Shown here one piece after another: positions 35,629-45,913 of a stretch of DNA of 64,000 nucleotides. Positions within the stretch are counted from its first letter, which is position 1, and each line of letters begins with the position of its first letter. The stretch is taken from the NCBI RefSeq assembly GCF_027257955.1, contig NZ_JANZNQ010000011.1:62001-126000 (forward strand), given 5' to 3'. The notes under the pieces were generated by a model. It did no database searches and had not been told where the DNA came from. It was given only the letters and a program-made list of their open reading frames with translations. The translations under genes and the position numbers were made by a program. This DNA is from Zhongshania aquatica (GTDB lineage Bacteria; Pseudomonadota; Gammaproteobacteria; Pseudomonadales; Spongiibacteraceae).

Positions 35629-35658
35629 CCGCTTGCTGCAATATGCTGAGCGGGTTTT
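35629..35658 (+). terminator. weak Rho-independent terminator
   Basis: CCGCT (35629-35633) and AGCGG (35649-35653) close an imperfect hairpin followed by GTTTTA, just after the kinase stop and before the convergent cold-shock gene. Confidence 0.45.
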
Positions 35659-35676
35659 ATAGCTCCTTGGCTGGCT

Positions 35677-35886
35677 TTAGACTTTAGTCACATCTTCTGC
35701 TTGCAGCCCCTTGGGGCCATCTATCATAGTAAATTCAACGGTTTGTCCTTCGTCTAGCGTGCGGTATCCCTCGCCGCGTATTGAACGGAAATGAACAAAC
35801 ACATCACTGCCTTCGCTGTGAGTAATAAACCCAAAGCCTTTGGCATTGTTGAACCACTTAACCGTACCGGAGACTCGGTCGCTCAT
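35677..35886 (-). CDS. cold-shock protein, CspA family
   Basis: A 69-residue cold-shock domain with RNP1 (KGFGFITH) and RNP2 (VFVHFRSI), binding single-stranded nucleic acid as an RNA chaperone. Length is that of free CspA-type proteins. The [17 protein letters not shown] segment is closely parallel to the cold-shock domain at 32315. ATG 35886 has GAGGAA 5 nt upstream on its strand. Confidence 0.93.
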   Translation of the reverse strand: MSDRVSGTVKWFNNAKGFGFITHSEGSDVFVHFRSIRGEGYRTLDEGQTVEFTMIDGPKGLQAEDVTKV

Positions 35887-36111
35887 TGCTCTTCCTCATT
35901 GAGTTGTTAAACAGATCGGGTAAAAAAGGGGTAAGCGATTTACTTCGGACACTGGCGTGTCCTAGAAAAATAATCGCATTATATAGTTTAGATTTAGAGA
36001 GAGGATTGACGCATGGGCAGTGAATACTGCTAAGCGCGGGCGCTGTGAATATAAGCGCGTTGTATCTGCGTGCAATCATTACATTACTGCGGATATCGGA
36101 CTTGACGTGAG

Positions 36112-36166
36112 TTCTACTATAACGGCTTTGGTAGCTTTGTCTATGCCTTCGGGCGTTATAGTAGAA
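36112..36166. repeat. 13-bp perfect inverted repeat downstream of valS
   Basis: TTCTACTATAACG (36112-36124) is exactly complementary to CGTTATAGTAGAA (36154-36166). The 29-nt loop contains a nested GCC-TTCG-GGC hairpin (36145-36154). It lies 13 nt beyond the valS stop, so it may end the pepA-holC-valS transcript, but it lacks a T-run. The remaining 225 nt up to the cspA-type gene show no gene. Confidence 0.6.
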
Positions 36167-36178
36167 TCTCGTCGGCGC

Positions 36179-39046
36179 TTACAGCGCGTTGATGACTTGA
36201 ATTTGCTCGCTGAGCTTTGTTAGCGCGGCTTGTTGTCCGGCAAGCTTTTCTTGCTCTTTGGCGACCACATCGGCGGGGGCTTTGTCTAAAAATCCGGCGT
36301 TGCCGAGTTTGCCGCTTAAGCGCTGGATCTCCTTGTCTAGCTTCTGGATCTCCTTTTCTAAACGAGCAATTTCTGCCGCCTTATCAATTAAGCCGGACAT
36401 GGGAACCAGAACTTCCATCGCGCCGACTAGCTGCGTTGCTGACATGGGAGCTTCATCGCTCTCAGCTAGCCATTGAATATCGTCCAATTTTGCGAGCTTG
36501 CTAAGTGACTGACGATTGGCCGTCAGACGACGAAGATCCTCTTCGCTGCCGTTTTTTAATAGCAGGGTTAACGCTTTCGATGGCGGTACATTCATTTCGC
36601 CACGAATATTTCGAATAGCCAGAATAACTTGCTTTAGCCATTCGACATCGGCAACGGCGAGTTCATCCACCTTCTCATCTGCTGACACAGGGTAGGCTTG
36701 CAGCATGATGGTGTCGTCATCTGGTTTGAAATCAACCCCCGCAATAGGCGCAACCCGTTGCCAAATTTCTTCGGTGATGAAAGGCATGAAGGGGTGGGCC
36801 ATGCGTAGGGTGGCTTCAAGTACGCGGATTAGCGTTCTGCGTGTGCCGCGCTTTGCTTCGTCACGGGCGTTGTCGTCCCATAGCACGGGCTTAGACAGCT
36901 CTAAATACCAGTCGCAGTATTCGTTCCAGATAAATTCGTAAATCGCTTGGGACGCAAGATCCAGTCGGTATTGGCCCATTGCGTTGGCTACTGCTTGCTC
37001 GGTTTGTTGTAGCTTAGAAATAATCCAGCGATCAGCGAGACTAAGTTCCACGGCTTCGCCGTTGATACCGCAGTCTTGCTCTTCGGTGTTCATCAGCACG
37101 TAGCGTGCGGCGTTCCAAATTTTGTTACAGAAGTTGCGATAGCCCTCTAGGCGTCGCATATCCCAATTGATGTCGCGACCTGTAGATGCCAGTGAAAACA
37201 GGGTGAAGCGCAGTGCGTCAGTACCATGTGCGCCAATGCCATCTGGGAAGGTGCTACGGGTGGCTTTGGCAATTTTTTCGGCGAGCTGAGGCTGCATCAT
37301 ATTGCCGCAGCGCTTTTCTAGCAGCGCGTCTAATTCGATACCGTCGATCATATCTAAGGGGTCGAGAACGTTGCCCTTAGATTTGGACATTTTCTGACCC
37401 TGCTCATCGCGAATCAGGCCGGTGACGTACACGGTTTTAAAGGGCACTTGCGCCTCGCCGTTTTCGTCTTTATTGAAGTGCATGGTCATCATAATCATTC
37501 TGGCAACCCAGAAGAAAATAATGTCAAAACCGGTGACTAGAACGTCGGTAGGGTGGAAGGTTTTTAGACGTTCTGTTTGTTCCGGCCACCCCAGTGTGCC
37601 GAAGGTCCACAGCGCTGAGCTAAACCAGGTGTCGAGTACATCGTCGTCTTGTTTTAGTGGCAAGTCGGTGCTCAATGCGTATTTTTTACGGGCTTCGTTT
37701 TCATTGCGAGCGACGTAGATATTTCCCTCTTCGTCGTACCAAGCGGGAATTCTATGGCCCCACCATAGTTGGCGGGAAATACACCAGTCTTGAATGTCGC
37801 GCATCCAGCTGAAATACATGTTTTCGTATTGTTTGGGCACAAATTCAATACGACCGTCCTCAACCGCTTCTATAGCGGGTTTTGCCAATGCGGCGGTCGC
37901 GACAAACCATTGATCGGTTAGCATAGGTTCGATGACCAAGCCTGAGCGGTCTCCACGCGGCACTTTTAACGCGTGGTCGTCGATCTTTTCAAGTAGTCCG
38001 GCGGTCTCTAAATCGGCGACGATGGCCTTGCGCGCCGCGTAGCGATCTAGGTTTGCATAATTTGTCGGTAAGGCCCTGTCGATGTCGGTGTTCTCTGAGC
38101 TATCGCTATTGAATATTTCTGCTTCGCTGCGAATGGCGGCGTCTTTGTCGAGGATGTTGATCATCGGCAATTTGTGACGTTGACCTACGGCGTAGTCATT
38201 AAAGTCATGTGCTGGAGTGATTTTCACGCAGCCGGTGCCGAAGTCGCGATCGACATAGTCGTCGGCAATAATAGGTATGAGTCGCCCCACCAAGGGTAGG
38301 GTGATGAACTTGCCGATTAGTGAGGCATAGCGTTCATCCCTCGGGTTCACCGCGACGGCGCTATCACCGAGCATGGTCTCTGGTCTGGTGGTGGCAACAA
38401 CTAAATAGGATTTGCCGTCGGCGGTAGTCGCGCCATCTGCCAGCGGGTAGCGGAAGTGCCACATAAAGCCTTTTTCGTCGGTGTTTTCGACTTCAAGGTC
38501 AGAGATGGCGGTGTGGAGTTTTGGGTCCCAGTTAACGAGGCGTTTGCCGCGGTAGATGAGCTTGTCGTCGTAGAGACGAACAAACACTTCTTGAACGGCT
38601 TTGTAAAAACCGTCGTCCATGGTGAAGCGCTCGTGGTTCCAGTCAACAGAGGCGCCAAGGCGACGCAACTGGCGAGTAATGGTGCCGCCAGATTCTTCTT
38701 TCCACTCCCAGACTTTGTCTAAAAAGGCGTCGCGGCCGAGATCGTGCCGAGTTTGCCCGGTTTCTGCTGCTAGTTTGCGTTCAACCAACATTTGCGTGGC
38801 AATACCGGCATGGTCGGTGCCGACCTGCCAGAGGGTGTTGTTTCCTTGCATACGGTGATAGCGGGTGAGGGCATCCATGATCGAATCTTGAAACGCGTGG
38901 CCCATGTGCAGGCTGCCGGTGACGTTCGGCGGTGGAATCATGATGCTGTAGGATTCGCCTTTTCCTTGGGGTGAAAAATAGCCTTTTTCTTCCCAGTTTT
39001 TGTACCACTTGGTTTCGATGTCTACTGGCTGAAATGTCTTATCCAT
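36179..39046 (-). CDS. valS: valyl-tRNA synthetase
   Basis: A 955-residue class Ia synthetase charging tRNA-Val. The HIGH motif appears as HMGH (residues 47-50) and the KMSKS loop at 552-556. The editing domain lies between ([15 protein letters not shown] region). The anticodon-binding helical domain and the C-terminal coiled coil (from about residue 885, rich in E, K and L) are complete. It is the last gene of the pepA-holC-(39219)-valS cluster on the minus strand, the common gammaproteobacterial order. Confidence 0.97.
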   Translation of the reverse strand: MDKTFQPVDIETKWYKNWEEKGYFSPQGKGESYSIMIPPPNVTGSLHMGHAFQDSIMDALTRYHRMQGNNTLWQVGTDHAGIATQMLVERKLAAETGQTRHDLGRDAFLDKVWEWKEESGGTITRQLRRLGASVDWNHERFTMDDGFYKAVQEVFVRLYDDKLIYRGKRLVNWDPKLHTAISDLEVENTDEKGFMWHFRYPLADGATTADGKSYLVVATTRPETMLGDSAVAVNPRDERYASLIGKFITLPLVGRLIPIIADDYVDRDFGTGCVKITPAHDFNDYAVGQRHKLPMINILDKDAAIRSEAEIFNSDSSENTDIDRALPTNYANLDRYAARKAIVADLETAGLLEKIDDHALKVPRGDRSGLVIEPMLTDQWFVATAALAKPAIEAVEDGRIEFVPKQYENMYFSWMRDIQDWCISRQLWWGHRIPAWYDEEGNIYVARNENEARKKYALSTDLPLKQDDDVLDTWFSSALWTFGTLGWPEQTERLKTFHPTDVLVTGFDIIFFWVARMIMMTMHFNKDENGEAQVPFKTVYVTGLIRDEQGQKMSKSKGNVLDPLDMIDGIELDALLEKRCGNMMQPQLAEKIAKATRSTFPDGIGAHGTDALRFTLFSLASTGRDINWDMRRLEGYRNFCNKIWNAARYVLMNTEEQDCGINGEAVELSLADRWIISKLQQTEQAVANAMGQYRLDLASQAIYEFIWNEYCDWYLELSKPVLWDDNARDEAKRGTRRTLIRVLEATLRMAHPFMPFITEEIWQRVAPIAGVDFKPDDDTIMLQAYPVSADEKVDELAVADVEWLKQVILAIRNIRGEMNVPPSKALTLLLKNGSEEDLRRLTANRQSLSKLAKLDDIQWLAESDEAPMSATQLVGAMEVLVPMSGLIDKAAEIARLEKEIQKLDKEIQRLSGKLGNAGFLDKAPADVVAKEQEKLAGQQAALTKLSEQIQVINAL

Positions 39047-39218
39047 TGTTTCTCTACGGCGCAGTGGCCTAATTTTTAATTCGTGTTTAGGGTGGCCGTG
39101 CTAGGCTGAACGATATAAAAGGTCAGCGCGGAGTGGCGGCGATTTAAAAGGGGGCAAGTATACTGAGTTTTAGGCAGGCTGGCTAAAAAGAAGGTTTATT
39201 TTTCATCAACTTGGCTAT

Positions 39219-39632
39219 TCATTTGTCTGACTGGAGTTGGGCGTACCAGCGTTCTAAAATGCTCTCGTCTAAACTAAGTAACCTTATGCGTAGCTCGGAT
39301 TCTATTTCTGGCATCATTGAATCGATAACTTCCTGCATGAAAATTTCACGCTCGTAATTCCCGTCATCAGCATAGCCGGACTTTGACTGGGGCTGTGCCA
39401 CTTCTTCGAACATCAACTCGTCGCTAGACTCGGTGTGATCGTCGGTAACAATGACGTCGTCGTTGTCGGCAACAAACTCCGCTTCCGTTTCCGCATCGTC
39501 TACGAATTCCGGATACTCGGTGATAATGTCGTCAAGCAGCGGGATGGCTGACAAATCGACGCCGCGAGGTTTACGCAGCACGGCTTTTAGTTCTTCTAAC
39601 TCACCCAGCAATGGGCCTTTATCCTTTGCCAT
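39219..39632 (-). CDS. acidic conserved protein between holC and valS
   Basis: A 137-residue very acidic protein. The N-terminus (KDKGPLLGELEELKAVLRKP) and the C-terminal helix region (FMQEVIDSMMPEIESELRIRLLSLDESILERWYAQL) look conserved, with an acidic variable middle. Proteins of this type occur between holC and valS in pseudomonads and relatives. The function is unknown. It starts 7 nt after holC ends, so it is cotranscribed with it. Confidence 0.75.
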   Translation of the reverse strand: MAKDKGPLLGELEELKAVLRKPRGVDLSAIPLLDDIITEYPEFVDDAETEAEFVADNDDVIVTDDHTESSDELMFEEVAQPQSKSGYADDGNYEREIFMQEVIDSMMPEIESELRIRLLSLDESILERWYAQLQSDK

Positions 39633-39638
39633 GGTGAA

Positions 39639-40061
39639 TTAACCTTTGATGGTGTGGGTTTTTAAGGGATAGCCGCGGTTTTTGTAAAAGCTATAGCGCT
39701 CCCTAGACGCGCTTAGACAGTTGTCTTCTTGGTTAACGATTTCCGCTAGGCGTTTAAAGCGACTAAAAAAAGTGGGTGTCTCTTTTGCTAGGTTGACCAA
39801 CACATCACAATGCTCACCAGCGTGATCACCGCAGCCGACTAATACTGGGTGCTGGTCCGCTGGGTGGCGACTGTGAGGGATAAAGCTTTCGTCGCGATAC
39901 TGCCAAAGCATGACATCTAAGGCTTCGGTCATCTCGACATCATCGCAGTGCAGATAGACTTGATGACCGGCACGCCACGCTTTTTCAGTAAAGCGGCAGG
40001 CGTAATGCATGGCCGCTTCGCTGCTGTTGAGACTGAGAATGTGAAAATCAATCCGCGTCAT
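39639..40061 (-). CDS. holC: DNA polymerase III subunit chi
   Basis: A 140-residue chi subunit linking the clamp loader to single-strand binding protein. It starts TRIDFHILSLNSSEAAMHYACRFTEKAW and has the VYLHCDD and LWQYRDESFIPHS segments of the family. ATG 40061 is chosen because similarity begins there, 4 nt after the pepA stop; the frame is open far upstream inside pepA. It is cotranscribed with pepA and the 39219 gene. Confidence 0.93.
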   Translation of the reverse strand: MTRIDFHILSLNSSEAAMHYACRFTEKAWRAGHQVYLHCDDVEMTEALDVMLWQYRDESFIPHSRHPADQHPVLVGCGDHAGEHCDVLVNLAKETPTFFSRFKRLAEIVNQEDNCLSASRERYSFYKNRGYPLKTHTIKG

Positions 40062-40065
40062 TTTC

Positions 40066-41547
40066 CTAACTGCCAGCTTTGCTCGATAGATATTGACATA
40101 ACAAGCCAACGGGCCGCCCGGTGGCGCCCTTGTTTGCACCGCCATTCCACGCTGCACCCGCGATATCAAGATGAGCCCAGCGATAATCTTTGGTGAATCG
40201 AGATAGGAAGCAGGCCGCTGTGACGCTGCCGGCTTCTGGGCCGCCGATATTGGCCATGTCTGCGAAGTTACTGTCAAGTTGACCTTGGTAGTCGTCCCAG
40301 AGAGGCATATGCCACGCGCGATCTTGTGCTAATTTGCCCTGCTCAAGTAATTCAGCCGCAAAGCCGTCATCATTGCTAAATAGGCCCGCGGCATGTTTAC
40401 CTAGAGCGACCACGCAGGCACCGGTGAGTGTGGCTATATCAATGACTGACTCAGGTTTGAATTTGCCCGCGTAAGTGAGTGCATCGCATAGCACTAGGCG
40501 GCCCTCAGCGTCGGTGTTCAGAATTTCGATGGTTTGTCCCGACATACTGGTGACAACGTCGCCAGGTTTGGTTGCGCTACCGCTGGGCATATTCTCGGCG
40601 GCAGCGATAATACCCACCACGTTGAGTTTTAAATCCATTTCGGCGACGGCGCTCATTGTGCCGACAACGCTGGCTGCGCCACACATGTCGTACTTCATCT
40701 CATCCATTTTTGCGCCGGGCTTCAAACTGATACCGCCAGTGTCGAAGGTGACGCCTTTGCCAACTATAACGTGGGGTTTGTCCGCTTTTTTGCCGCCGTT
40801 GTATTCAATAACAATGAGCCGTGCCGGTTGATCGCTGCCAGCCGTCACTGACAGCAGCGAGTGCATGCCGAGCTGCGCCATTTTCTTCTCGTCTAATACG
40901 CTTACGCTAACAGAATCGTATTTGCGGCCCAGCGCGCGTGCTTCGCTAGCGAGGTAGTTGGGGGTGCAAATATTACCTGGTAGATCGCCTAAGTCGCAGG
41001 CGATATTTATCCCTTTGCCGGTACTCGCACCGATGTGGACGGCGCGGCGGTTGGCGTCATTGTTTGCGCCCTGAAGCGTGACACGACGAATTGAAAGTGG
41101 GGGTTTAGGTTTGCTAACTGTCGCGGTGTAGCGATAACCCGCAGTGGTGATTAGCTGCGCAATTCGCTGGTATTGCCACGCAGTTTTTCGGTCTGTTACG
41201 TTAACGTTGTCGAGCATAACGCTAATATCTTTGCAGCCGGCAACTGATGCGCTGTTAATACCTGCATTAATAATCTTGTCAAATTCGCTGTCTTTAATTT
41301 CTGCGTTTTCGCCTTTGCCAATAAGCACTATTCTTTGCGCCTTCAAGCCAGTTACCGCAGGAAGGTAAAGAACTTCGCCTGTTTTGGCCTTAAAATCGCC
41401 CCGTTTGATGAGTTGGCTAATTGTGCTGCCACAGGCTGCGTCTGTCGCTTTGGCGATGCTAGCACTGAGTGTGCTATCTACAATGAGAATTAAACAATCG
41501 GTGTTTACCGTGGTGACATCTTTACAGGGCTTGAGGCTTATTTGCAT
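40066..41547 (-). CDS. pepA: leucyl aminopeptidase (M17)
   Basis: A 493-residue dinuclear metallo-aminopeptidase. The family signature NTDAEGRLVL (about 346-355) and the metal/active-site segment VGKGVTFDTGGISLKPGAKMDEMK (about 259-282) are intact. It acts in the cytosol on N-terminal Leu and other residues. In some bacteria PepA also binds DNA. It is the first gene of the holC-valS cluster and divergent from lptF, as in many gammaproteobacteria. Confidence 0.96.
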   Translation of the reverse strand: MQISLKPCKDVTTVNTDCLILIVDSTLSASIAKATDAACGSTISQLIKRGDFKAKTGEVLYLPAVTGLKAQRIVLIGKGENAEIKDSEFDKIINAGINSASVAGCKDISVMLDNVNVTDRKTAWQYQRIAQLITTAGYRYTATVSKPKPPLSIRRVTLQGANNDANRRAVHIGASTGKGINIACDLGDLPGNICTPNYLASEARALGRKYDSVSVSVLDEKKMAQLGMHSLLSVTAGSDQPARLIVIEYNGGKKADKPHVIVGKGVTFDTGGISLKPGAKMDEMKYDMCGAASVVGTMSAVAEMDLKLNVVGIIAAAENMPSGSATKPGDVVTSMSGQTIEILNTDAEGRLVLCDALTYAGKFKPESVIDIATLTGACVVALGKHAAGLFSNDDGFAAELLEQGKLAQDRAWHMPLWDDYQGQLDSNFADMANIGGPEAGSVTAACFLSRFTKDYRWAHLDIAGAAWNGGANKGATGRPVGLLCQYLSSKAGS

Positions 41548-41766
41548 GGATACACTCGCAGACTATGGACAGATTGGCGATAATTCACGCCGTTATGTTC
41601 TCGTTAAATAGCTGAACTATTCATCGCATTAGTAGTAATGCGCTATAAGGCAGTATTCTCGCCTTAGTGTAAAGGGTATCATCGGCGCGTGAAATAGTTA
41701 GGCATAAAGACATGATGCTCTCGCTGAATATGAGAGGGCGGAAAGTGGTGGTGGAGATATGACTGT

Positions 41767-42879
41767 TTGATTTTATTTAGGTACCTAGCTAGCGAAATGT
41801 TAAAGACGGTGTTTGCCGTCACGCTGACCCTGCTTGTTATTATTATGAGCGGACGTTTTGTAAAGTATCTCGGTCAGGTAGCGTCGGGTGATTTTGCCCC
41901 CGATGTGCTGTTCTTGGTGATGATGTACCGACTACCTAATTTTCTAGAAGTGGTACTGCCGCTCGGTTTGTTTATTGGCATACTCCTGTCGTACGGACGC
42001 TTTTATGTCGACAGTGAAATGACGGTGATGAGTGCCTGTGGCATGAGTCGTCGACGCTTGCTTTCTTACACAATGATCCCCGCTATGATCACAGCAGGTG
42101 TTGTTGGCTACATTAGCTTGGTGGTAACCCCGTCCGGCATTCAGGCTTATATTGAATTACTCGCTGAAAGCAGCTCTGAAATTGGTGTTAAGGCGGCGGT
42201 GGAGGGGCGTTTTCGGCTTGATAAAGCCAGTGGCAGAGTCACGTATATTGAAAAAGCAAACCGTGATGACCAGACCATGCAGGGCGTGTTTATTGCCCAG
42301 CCGGAGCCTGTCATTGCTGGCGGTCGGCCCTTGGTGTCTGTGGTGACTGCGGCCCAAGGCCGTTTTGAAATAGATAAAAATTCCGGTCAGCGCTATCTGG
42401 TATTGGACGATGGCGTGCGCTATGTCGGTGAGCCAGGCTTCATGGACTATCAGGTCACCACCTTTGCACAGCTAGATCAGTTAATTCGGGACTCCGAGGT
42501 TAAGACCTACCGTCAGGAACTTGATGGTAAAGACAGTGCTGAGTTGTGGGGTTCGCCAGCGTTAGAAGATATCGCCGCTATTCAATGGCGTGTTTCCCTA
42601 GGTCTGTTAGTCCCGATTGCGGCACTTATCGCCGTGTCTTTAAGTAAAACTAATCACCGCCGTGGTCGATACGGCAAAATGTTTCCCGCCTTTATGATTT
42701 ATATGGTGTATCTGGTTTGTTTAAATGCGATTCGTGACGCCATTGCGAAAGGGGCGTGGCCGGTATTCCCGGGAATGTGGATAGTCCATGTCGCATTTTT
42801 ATTATTGGGTTTAGTCCTGCTTTACTGGGACAGCATGATGCGGCACTGGTGGCTGAGCTGGAGACGCAATCGTGACTAA
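41767..42879 (+). CDS. lptF: LPS export permease LptF
   Basis: A 370-residue inner-membrane permease of the LptB2FG lipopolysaccharide transporter. It has membrane segments near 10-30, 50-72 and 98-120, a periplasmic beta-jellyroll (about 125-265) and three C-terminal segments. The start is TTG at 41767 with GGAG about 10 nt upstream. It overlaps lptG by 8 nt and is divergent from pepA, the classical arrangement. Confidence 0.95.
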   Translation: MILFRYLASEMLKTVFAVTLTLLVIIMSGRFVKYLGQVASGDFAPDVLFLVMMYRLPNFLEVVLPLGLFIGILLSYGRFYVDSEMTVMSACGMSRRRLLSYTMIPAMITAGVVGYISLVVTPSGIQAYIELLAESSSEIGVKAAVEGRFRLDKASGRVTYIEKANRDDQTMQGVFIAQPEPVIAGGRPLVSVVTAAQGRFEIDKNSGQRYLVLDDGVRYVGEPGFMDYQVTTFAQLDQLIRDSEVKTYRQELDGKDSAELWGSPALEDIAAIQWRVSLGLLVPIAALIAVSLSKTNHRRGRYGKMFPAFMIYMVYLVCLNAIRDAIAKGAWPVFPGMWIVHVAFLLLGLVLLYWDSMMRHWWLSWRRNRD

Positions 42880-43933
42880 ACTCAACCGCTACATAGGCCG
42901 AACCGTTGCGGGTTCAATCATTTTGGTGCTGATGGTTATTGTTGGCCTCGATATGTTGTCTGAGCTTATCGATGGGCTGAAAGAGGTTCGCGGTGACTAC
43001 ACGTTTATGGCGGTCATTAAATATGTTGCCCTGACATCCCCTGGTAGTTTTTCTGATTATCTTCCTTTTGCGGCCTTAGTGGGGTGTTTAGCGGGTTTAG
43101 GCTCTTTGGCGAGCAGCAGCGAATTAATCGTAATGCGAGCGGCGGGGGTGTCTACCCGTCAATTAGTGTTTGCGGTTATCAAACCGACCTTGGCGTTAAC
43201 GCTTTTGGGGCTTTGTATTTCCGAATATGTAGCGCCGGTGTCGCAGCAAATTGCGGAAAGCCAGCGTGCGGTGGCGCTTCAAAAATCACCGACCATGCAT
43301 TCTCCGCACGGCATGTGGCACCGCGAAGGGCCGCAATTTATGCATTTTAATGCCGTGCAGCCAAACGGAGTTTTGTACGGGGTCAGTATTTTTAGTTTTA
43401 ATCAAGACCGCCAACTCGAACGTAATATTTTTGCCGAGCGGGCTTATTACATAGATGACAACTGGACCTTGGAAACGGCAAAAGTAGTTGATTTGGGCGA
43501 TAAGGGGGCGAAGCAGGAGCTTGTAGCGCAAATGCCTTGGGATACAGGTTTGTCCCCAGAGTTGTTAAATATATTGGTTCTAGATGCTAAAGATTTATCG
43601 ATTAGCGGTTTGTGGCGCTACGCTGGCTATCTGAGCAAGCAGGGTTTGAATGCCGGTGATTATGAACTGGCATTTTGGAATAAGCTGCTTCAGCCACTAA
43701 CCATTATGGGGATGGTGTTAGTGGCTATTTCGTTTATTTTTGGGCCATTGCGTAATGTGACGATGGGCTTTCGCGTGTTTGTTGGGGTGATGGTTGGTAT
43801 TGTCTTTCGTACTCTGCAAGACATTTTGGGACCATCCAGTATGGTCTATGGTTTTGATCCCATTTACGCCAGTATTCTGCCCATTGCGATTTGTTTTGTC
43901 GTGGGAACCTATTTATTAATGAAAAAGGCTTAG
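42872..43933 (+). CDS. lptG: LPS export permease LptG
   Basis: A 353-residue partner of LptF with the same six-segment plus periplasmic jellyroll layout. It starts at GTG 42872 inside the lptF end (8-nt overlap). The IGRTVAGSIILVLMVIVGLDML N-terminus is typical. Its last codons (KKA-stop) form one arm of a bidirectional terminator shared with the convergent RDD gene. Confidence 0.95.
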   Translation: MTKLNRYIGRTVAGSIILVLMVIVGLDMLSELIDGLKEVRGDYTFMAVIKYVALTSPGSFSDYLPFAALVGCLAGLGSLASSSELIVMRAAGVSTRQLVFAVIKPTLALTLLGLCISEYVAPVSQQIAESQRAVALQKSPTMHSPHGMWHREGPQFMHFNAVQPNGVLYGVSIFSFNQDRQLERNIFAERAYYIDDNWTLETAKVVDLGDKGAKQELVAQMPWDTGLSPELLNILVLDAKDLSISGLWRYAGYLSKQGLNAGDYELAFWNKLLQPLTIMGMVLVAISFIFGPLRNVTMGFRVFVGVMVGIVFRTLQDILGPSSMVYGFDPIYASILPIAICFVVGTYLLMKKA

Positions 43934-43948
43934 GTTCTAAGCCTTTTT
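43922..43948. terminator. bidirectional terminator built from two coding ends
   Basis: AAAAAGGCTTAG (43922-43933) and CTAAGCCTTTTT (43937-43948) form a perfect 12-bp stem with a GTT loop. The left arm is the last codons and stop of lptG, and the right arm is the last codons and stop of the convergent RDD gene. Confidence 0.88.
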
Positions 43949-44524
43949 CTTGTCTTTTGGTATAGAGCGCAACACTGTATTTGATGCTCGGTCGTGCCAA
44001 GAGCGACTATCTTTGTCGATCCAAATCCACCAGTAACCCAATCCGCCGGCGGCCAGCGATACACCTGCGATCAGGACTCGAATAATGCACTGCGTCCAGC
44101 TAGGTTTGTCACCGCTAAGGCTTTCCAATTTAATTCGCCATGCTTGCATGCCAAGAGTTTGTCCGCTTTTACGCCAAAACCAACCATAGAAAATAATGAT
44201 TAATACCACGAGGTAGGCGCGATATAGCCAACCCTGCAGCGGTATGTCCAGCTCGTGAACAACGCTATTATTGGCTGGATTTGCCACAAAGGACTCAGGA
44301 CTCAGAAAAAAAGCAGGGATTAGCGTAGCCACAAAAAGAACCGCAAATAATAGAAATGCGTCATAGACAATCACGGCGATGCGACGGAACACGCCAGGGG
44401 CCGCTTCGTGGGTGGCGGACGAATTGTTTTTAGACGTTTTTGGCGCTGAATCGTTATTGAGTTCAGCGCTTGGTGTTTTGGGTTTTGCGGGCATTGGCGG
44501 CAGATCCACGACGTAATCGGCCAT
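43937..44524 (-). CDS. RDD family membrane protein
   Basis: A 195-residue protein with an N-terminal hydrophilic tail (about 1-45, Pro/Ser/Lys rich) and an RDD domain of three membrane segments (VIVYDAFLLFAVLFVATL, AYLVVLIIIFYGWF and VLIAGVSLAAGGLGYWW). The conserved Arg is in FRRIAVIVYD and the late D in SWHDRAS. Some RDD proteins act as Na+/H+ antiporters, but the role here is unknown. It is convergent with lptG. Confidence 0.88.
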   Translation of the reverse strand: MADYVVDLPPMPAKPKTPSAELNNDSAPKTSKNNSSATHEAAPGVFRRIAVIVYDAFLLFAVLFVATLIPAFFLSPESFVANPANNSVVHELDIPLQGWLYRAYLVVLIIIFYGWFWRKSGQTLGMQAWRIKLESLSGDKPSWTQCIIRVLIAGVSLAAGGLGYWWIWIDKDSRSWHDRASNTVLRSIPKDKKKA

Positions 44525-44560
44525 ATTGTATCAGGGGCAGGCCCGCGAGGTGTAGTTGGA

Positions 44561-45049
44561 TTAGAAAGCGAGAGCAATCCCGAGGGTGAGAGAATCGCTG
44601 CGCACGTGTACGCTGTAATCAGTTTTGTACCCATCGAAATTAGATACTGCCACCCGTCCTTCTTCGTCGGGGAGATAGCGCTTTGCGCCATCGCTGCGGT
44701 CGTGAAATGACTTATAAAGCGCTTTCAACCCCATTTTTAGGAGAGCCTTGGTCGCGTCATTCCCTTGTTTTGCGCTGTTTTGATCCATCCATACACGATT
44801 GAATCGCGCTTCGTTGGCATTAAACGCCTGAAAATTGCCGGTTGCTTCATCGCGTTCAATACAAAAGCTAATGGTGGGCTGGTAGCTAAGTTTTTGGTTA
44901 AGGGGCAAGGTGATGTCATTCACAGATTCACGTCCCCAAGTATCGCTAAATGCAGCGCAGGGCATCAGGCCACAAGACAGTAGAATCAAATAATGCAGTT
45001 TACTTACACAATGAGTAAGACAGGCGTAGGCATTTTTTATATTATTCAT
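44561..45049 (-). CDS. exported protein of unknown function
   Basis: A 162-residue protein with signal peptide (about 1-35, ending CAAFS). The mature part contains an N-rich region with ERDEATGNFQAFNANEARFNRVW and ends TLGIALAF, the terminal Phe and alternating pattern suggesting a beta-strand. I do not recognise the family. It is divergent from the response regulator gene at 45236 across 186 nt, so it may be controlled by that two-component system. Confidence 0.6.
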   Translation of the reverse strand: MNNIKNAYACLTHCVSKLHYLILLSCGLMPCAAFSDTWGRESVNDITLPLNQKLSYQPTISFCIERDEATGNFQAFNANEARFNRVWMDQNSAKQGNDATKALLKMGLKALYKSFHDRSDGAKRYLPDEEGRVAVSNFDGYKTDYSVHVRSDSLTLGIALAF

Positions 45050-45235
45050 TGCTGATAGTCTCCCTTGCCGGAGCTGAAGCTGTTGGAAAAAAGTCTACTC
45101 GCCCCCATACTAAGGGTGAATAAGTAGATGTACTTCACCAACATAGGTCTTTCATCGATGGCTGTTTCGCTTGATAAGTGGCGAGAAGTGGTTATGAAGG
45201 TGGAACATAATAAAAGTGGAAGGGATGAGCAGTAG

Positions 45236-45913
45236 ATGCGGGTTTTATTGATAGAAGATGATACTAGCGTAGCTGAGTATATCGTGAAGGGCCTGCGCGA
45301 GAGCGGGTATCAGGTTGAGCATGCCGCCGATGGAAAAACCGGTTTGGTTAAAGCGACGACCGAGCAATATGACGCACTCATAGTGGATCGTATGTTGCCC
45401 CACGTAGATGGGCTAACCATTATTCAGACTCTTCGTGCGTCCAACGATACTACCCCAGCACTCATCTTGAGTGCACTTGGTGAAGTAGATGACCGAGTTA
45501 AGGGCTTGAAGGCCGGTGGCGACGATTATCTGGTGAAGCCCTTTGCCTTTGCTGAGTTATTAGCGCGAATAGAAGTTATTTTGCGTAGAAAGGAGGCGGG
45601 TTCTGCGGTCACTCGTTTAAAGGTCGCCGATTTAGAGATGGATTTACTCGCTCACAAAGTATCCCGCGCTGGGCAGCCCTTTAATTTGCAGCCTAGAGAG
45701 TACAAATTACTTGAATATTTGATGCGTCATGCCGGTCAGGTCGTTACCCGAACCATGCTGCTAGAAAATGTGTGGGATTATCATTTTGATCCTCAAACAA
45801 ACGTCATCGATGTGCATATCAGTCGCTTGCGTCAAAAAATCGACAAAGGTTTTGATAAACCCCTGCTGAACACCGTTCGCGGCGCTGGATATATGTTGGA
45901 TGATTCTCAGTAA
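45236..45913 (+). CDS. OmpR-family response regulator
   Basis: A 225-residue regulator with receiver (IEDD acidic pocket at 7-9, phospho-Asp51 in VDRML, Lys in YLVKPF) and a winged-helix DNA-binding domain (about 127-222, with LLENVWDYHFDPQTNVIDVHISRLR). It is the QseB/CusR-like type often tuned to metals or envelope stress. It overlaps the partner kinase gene by 14 nt. Confidence 0.93.
   Translation: MRVLLIEDDTSVAEYIVKGLRESGYQVEHAADGKTGLVKATTEQYDALIVDRMLPHVDGLTIIQTLRASNDTTPALILSALGEVDDRVKGLKAGGDDYLVKPFAFAELLARIEVILRRKEAGSAVTRLKVADLEMDLLAHKVSRAGQPFNLQPREYKLLEYLMRHAGQVVTRTMLLENVWDYHFDPQTNVIDVHISRLRQKIDKGFDKPLLNTVRGAGYMLDDSQ

Noticed and set aside
36112-36166. Inverted repeat considered as an attC site
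   Set aside because: The right box GTTATAG does not fit GTTRRRY, the arms lack the spacer/bulge pattern, and it lies between housekeeping genes.
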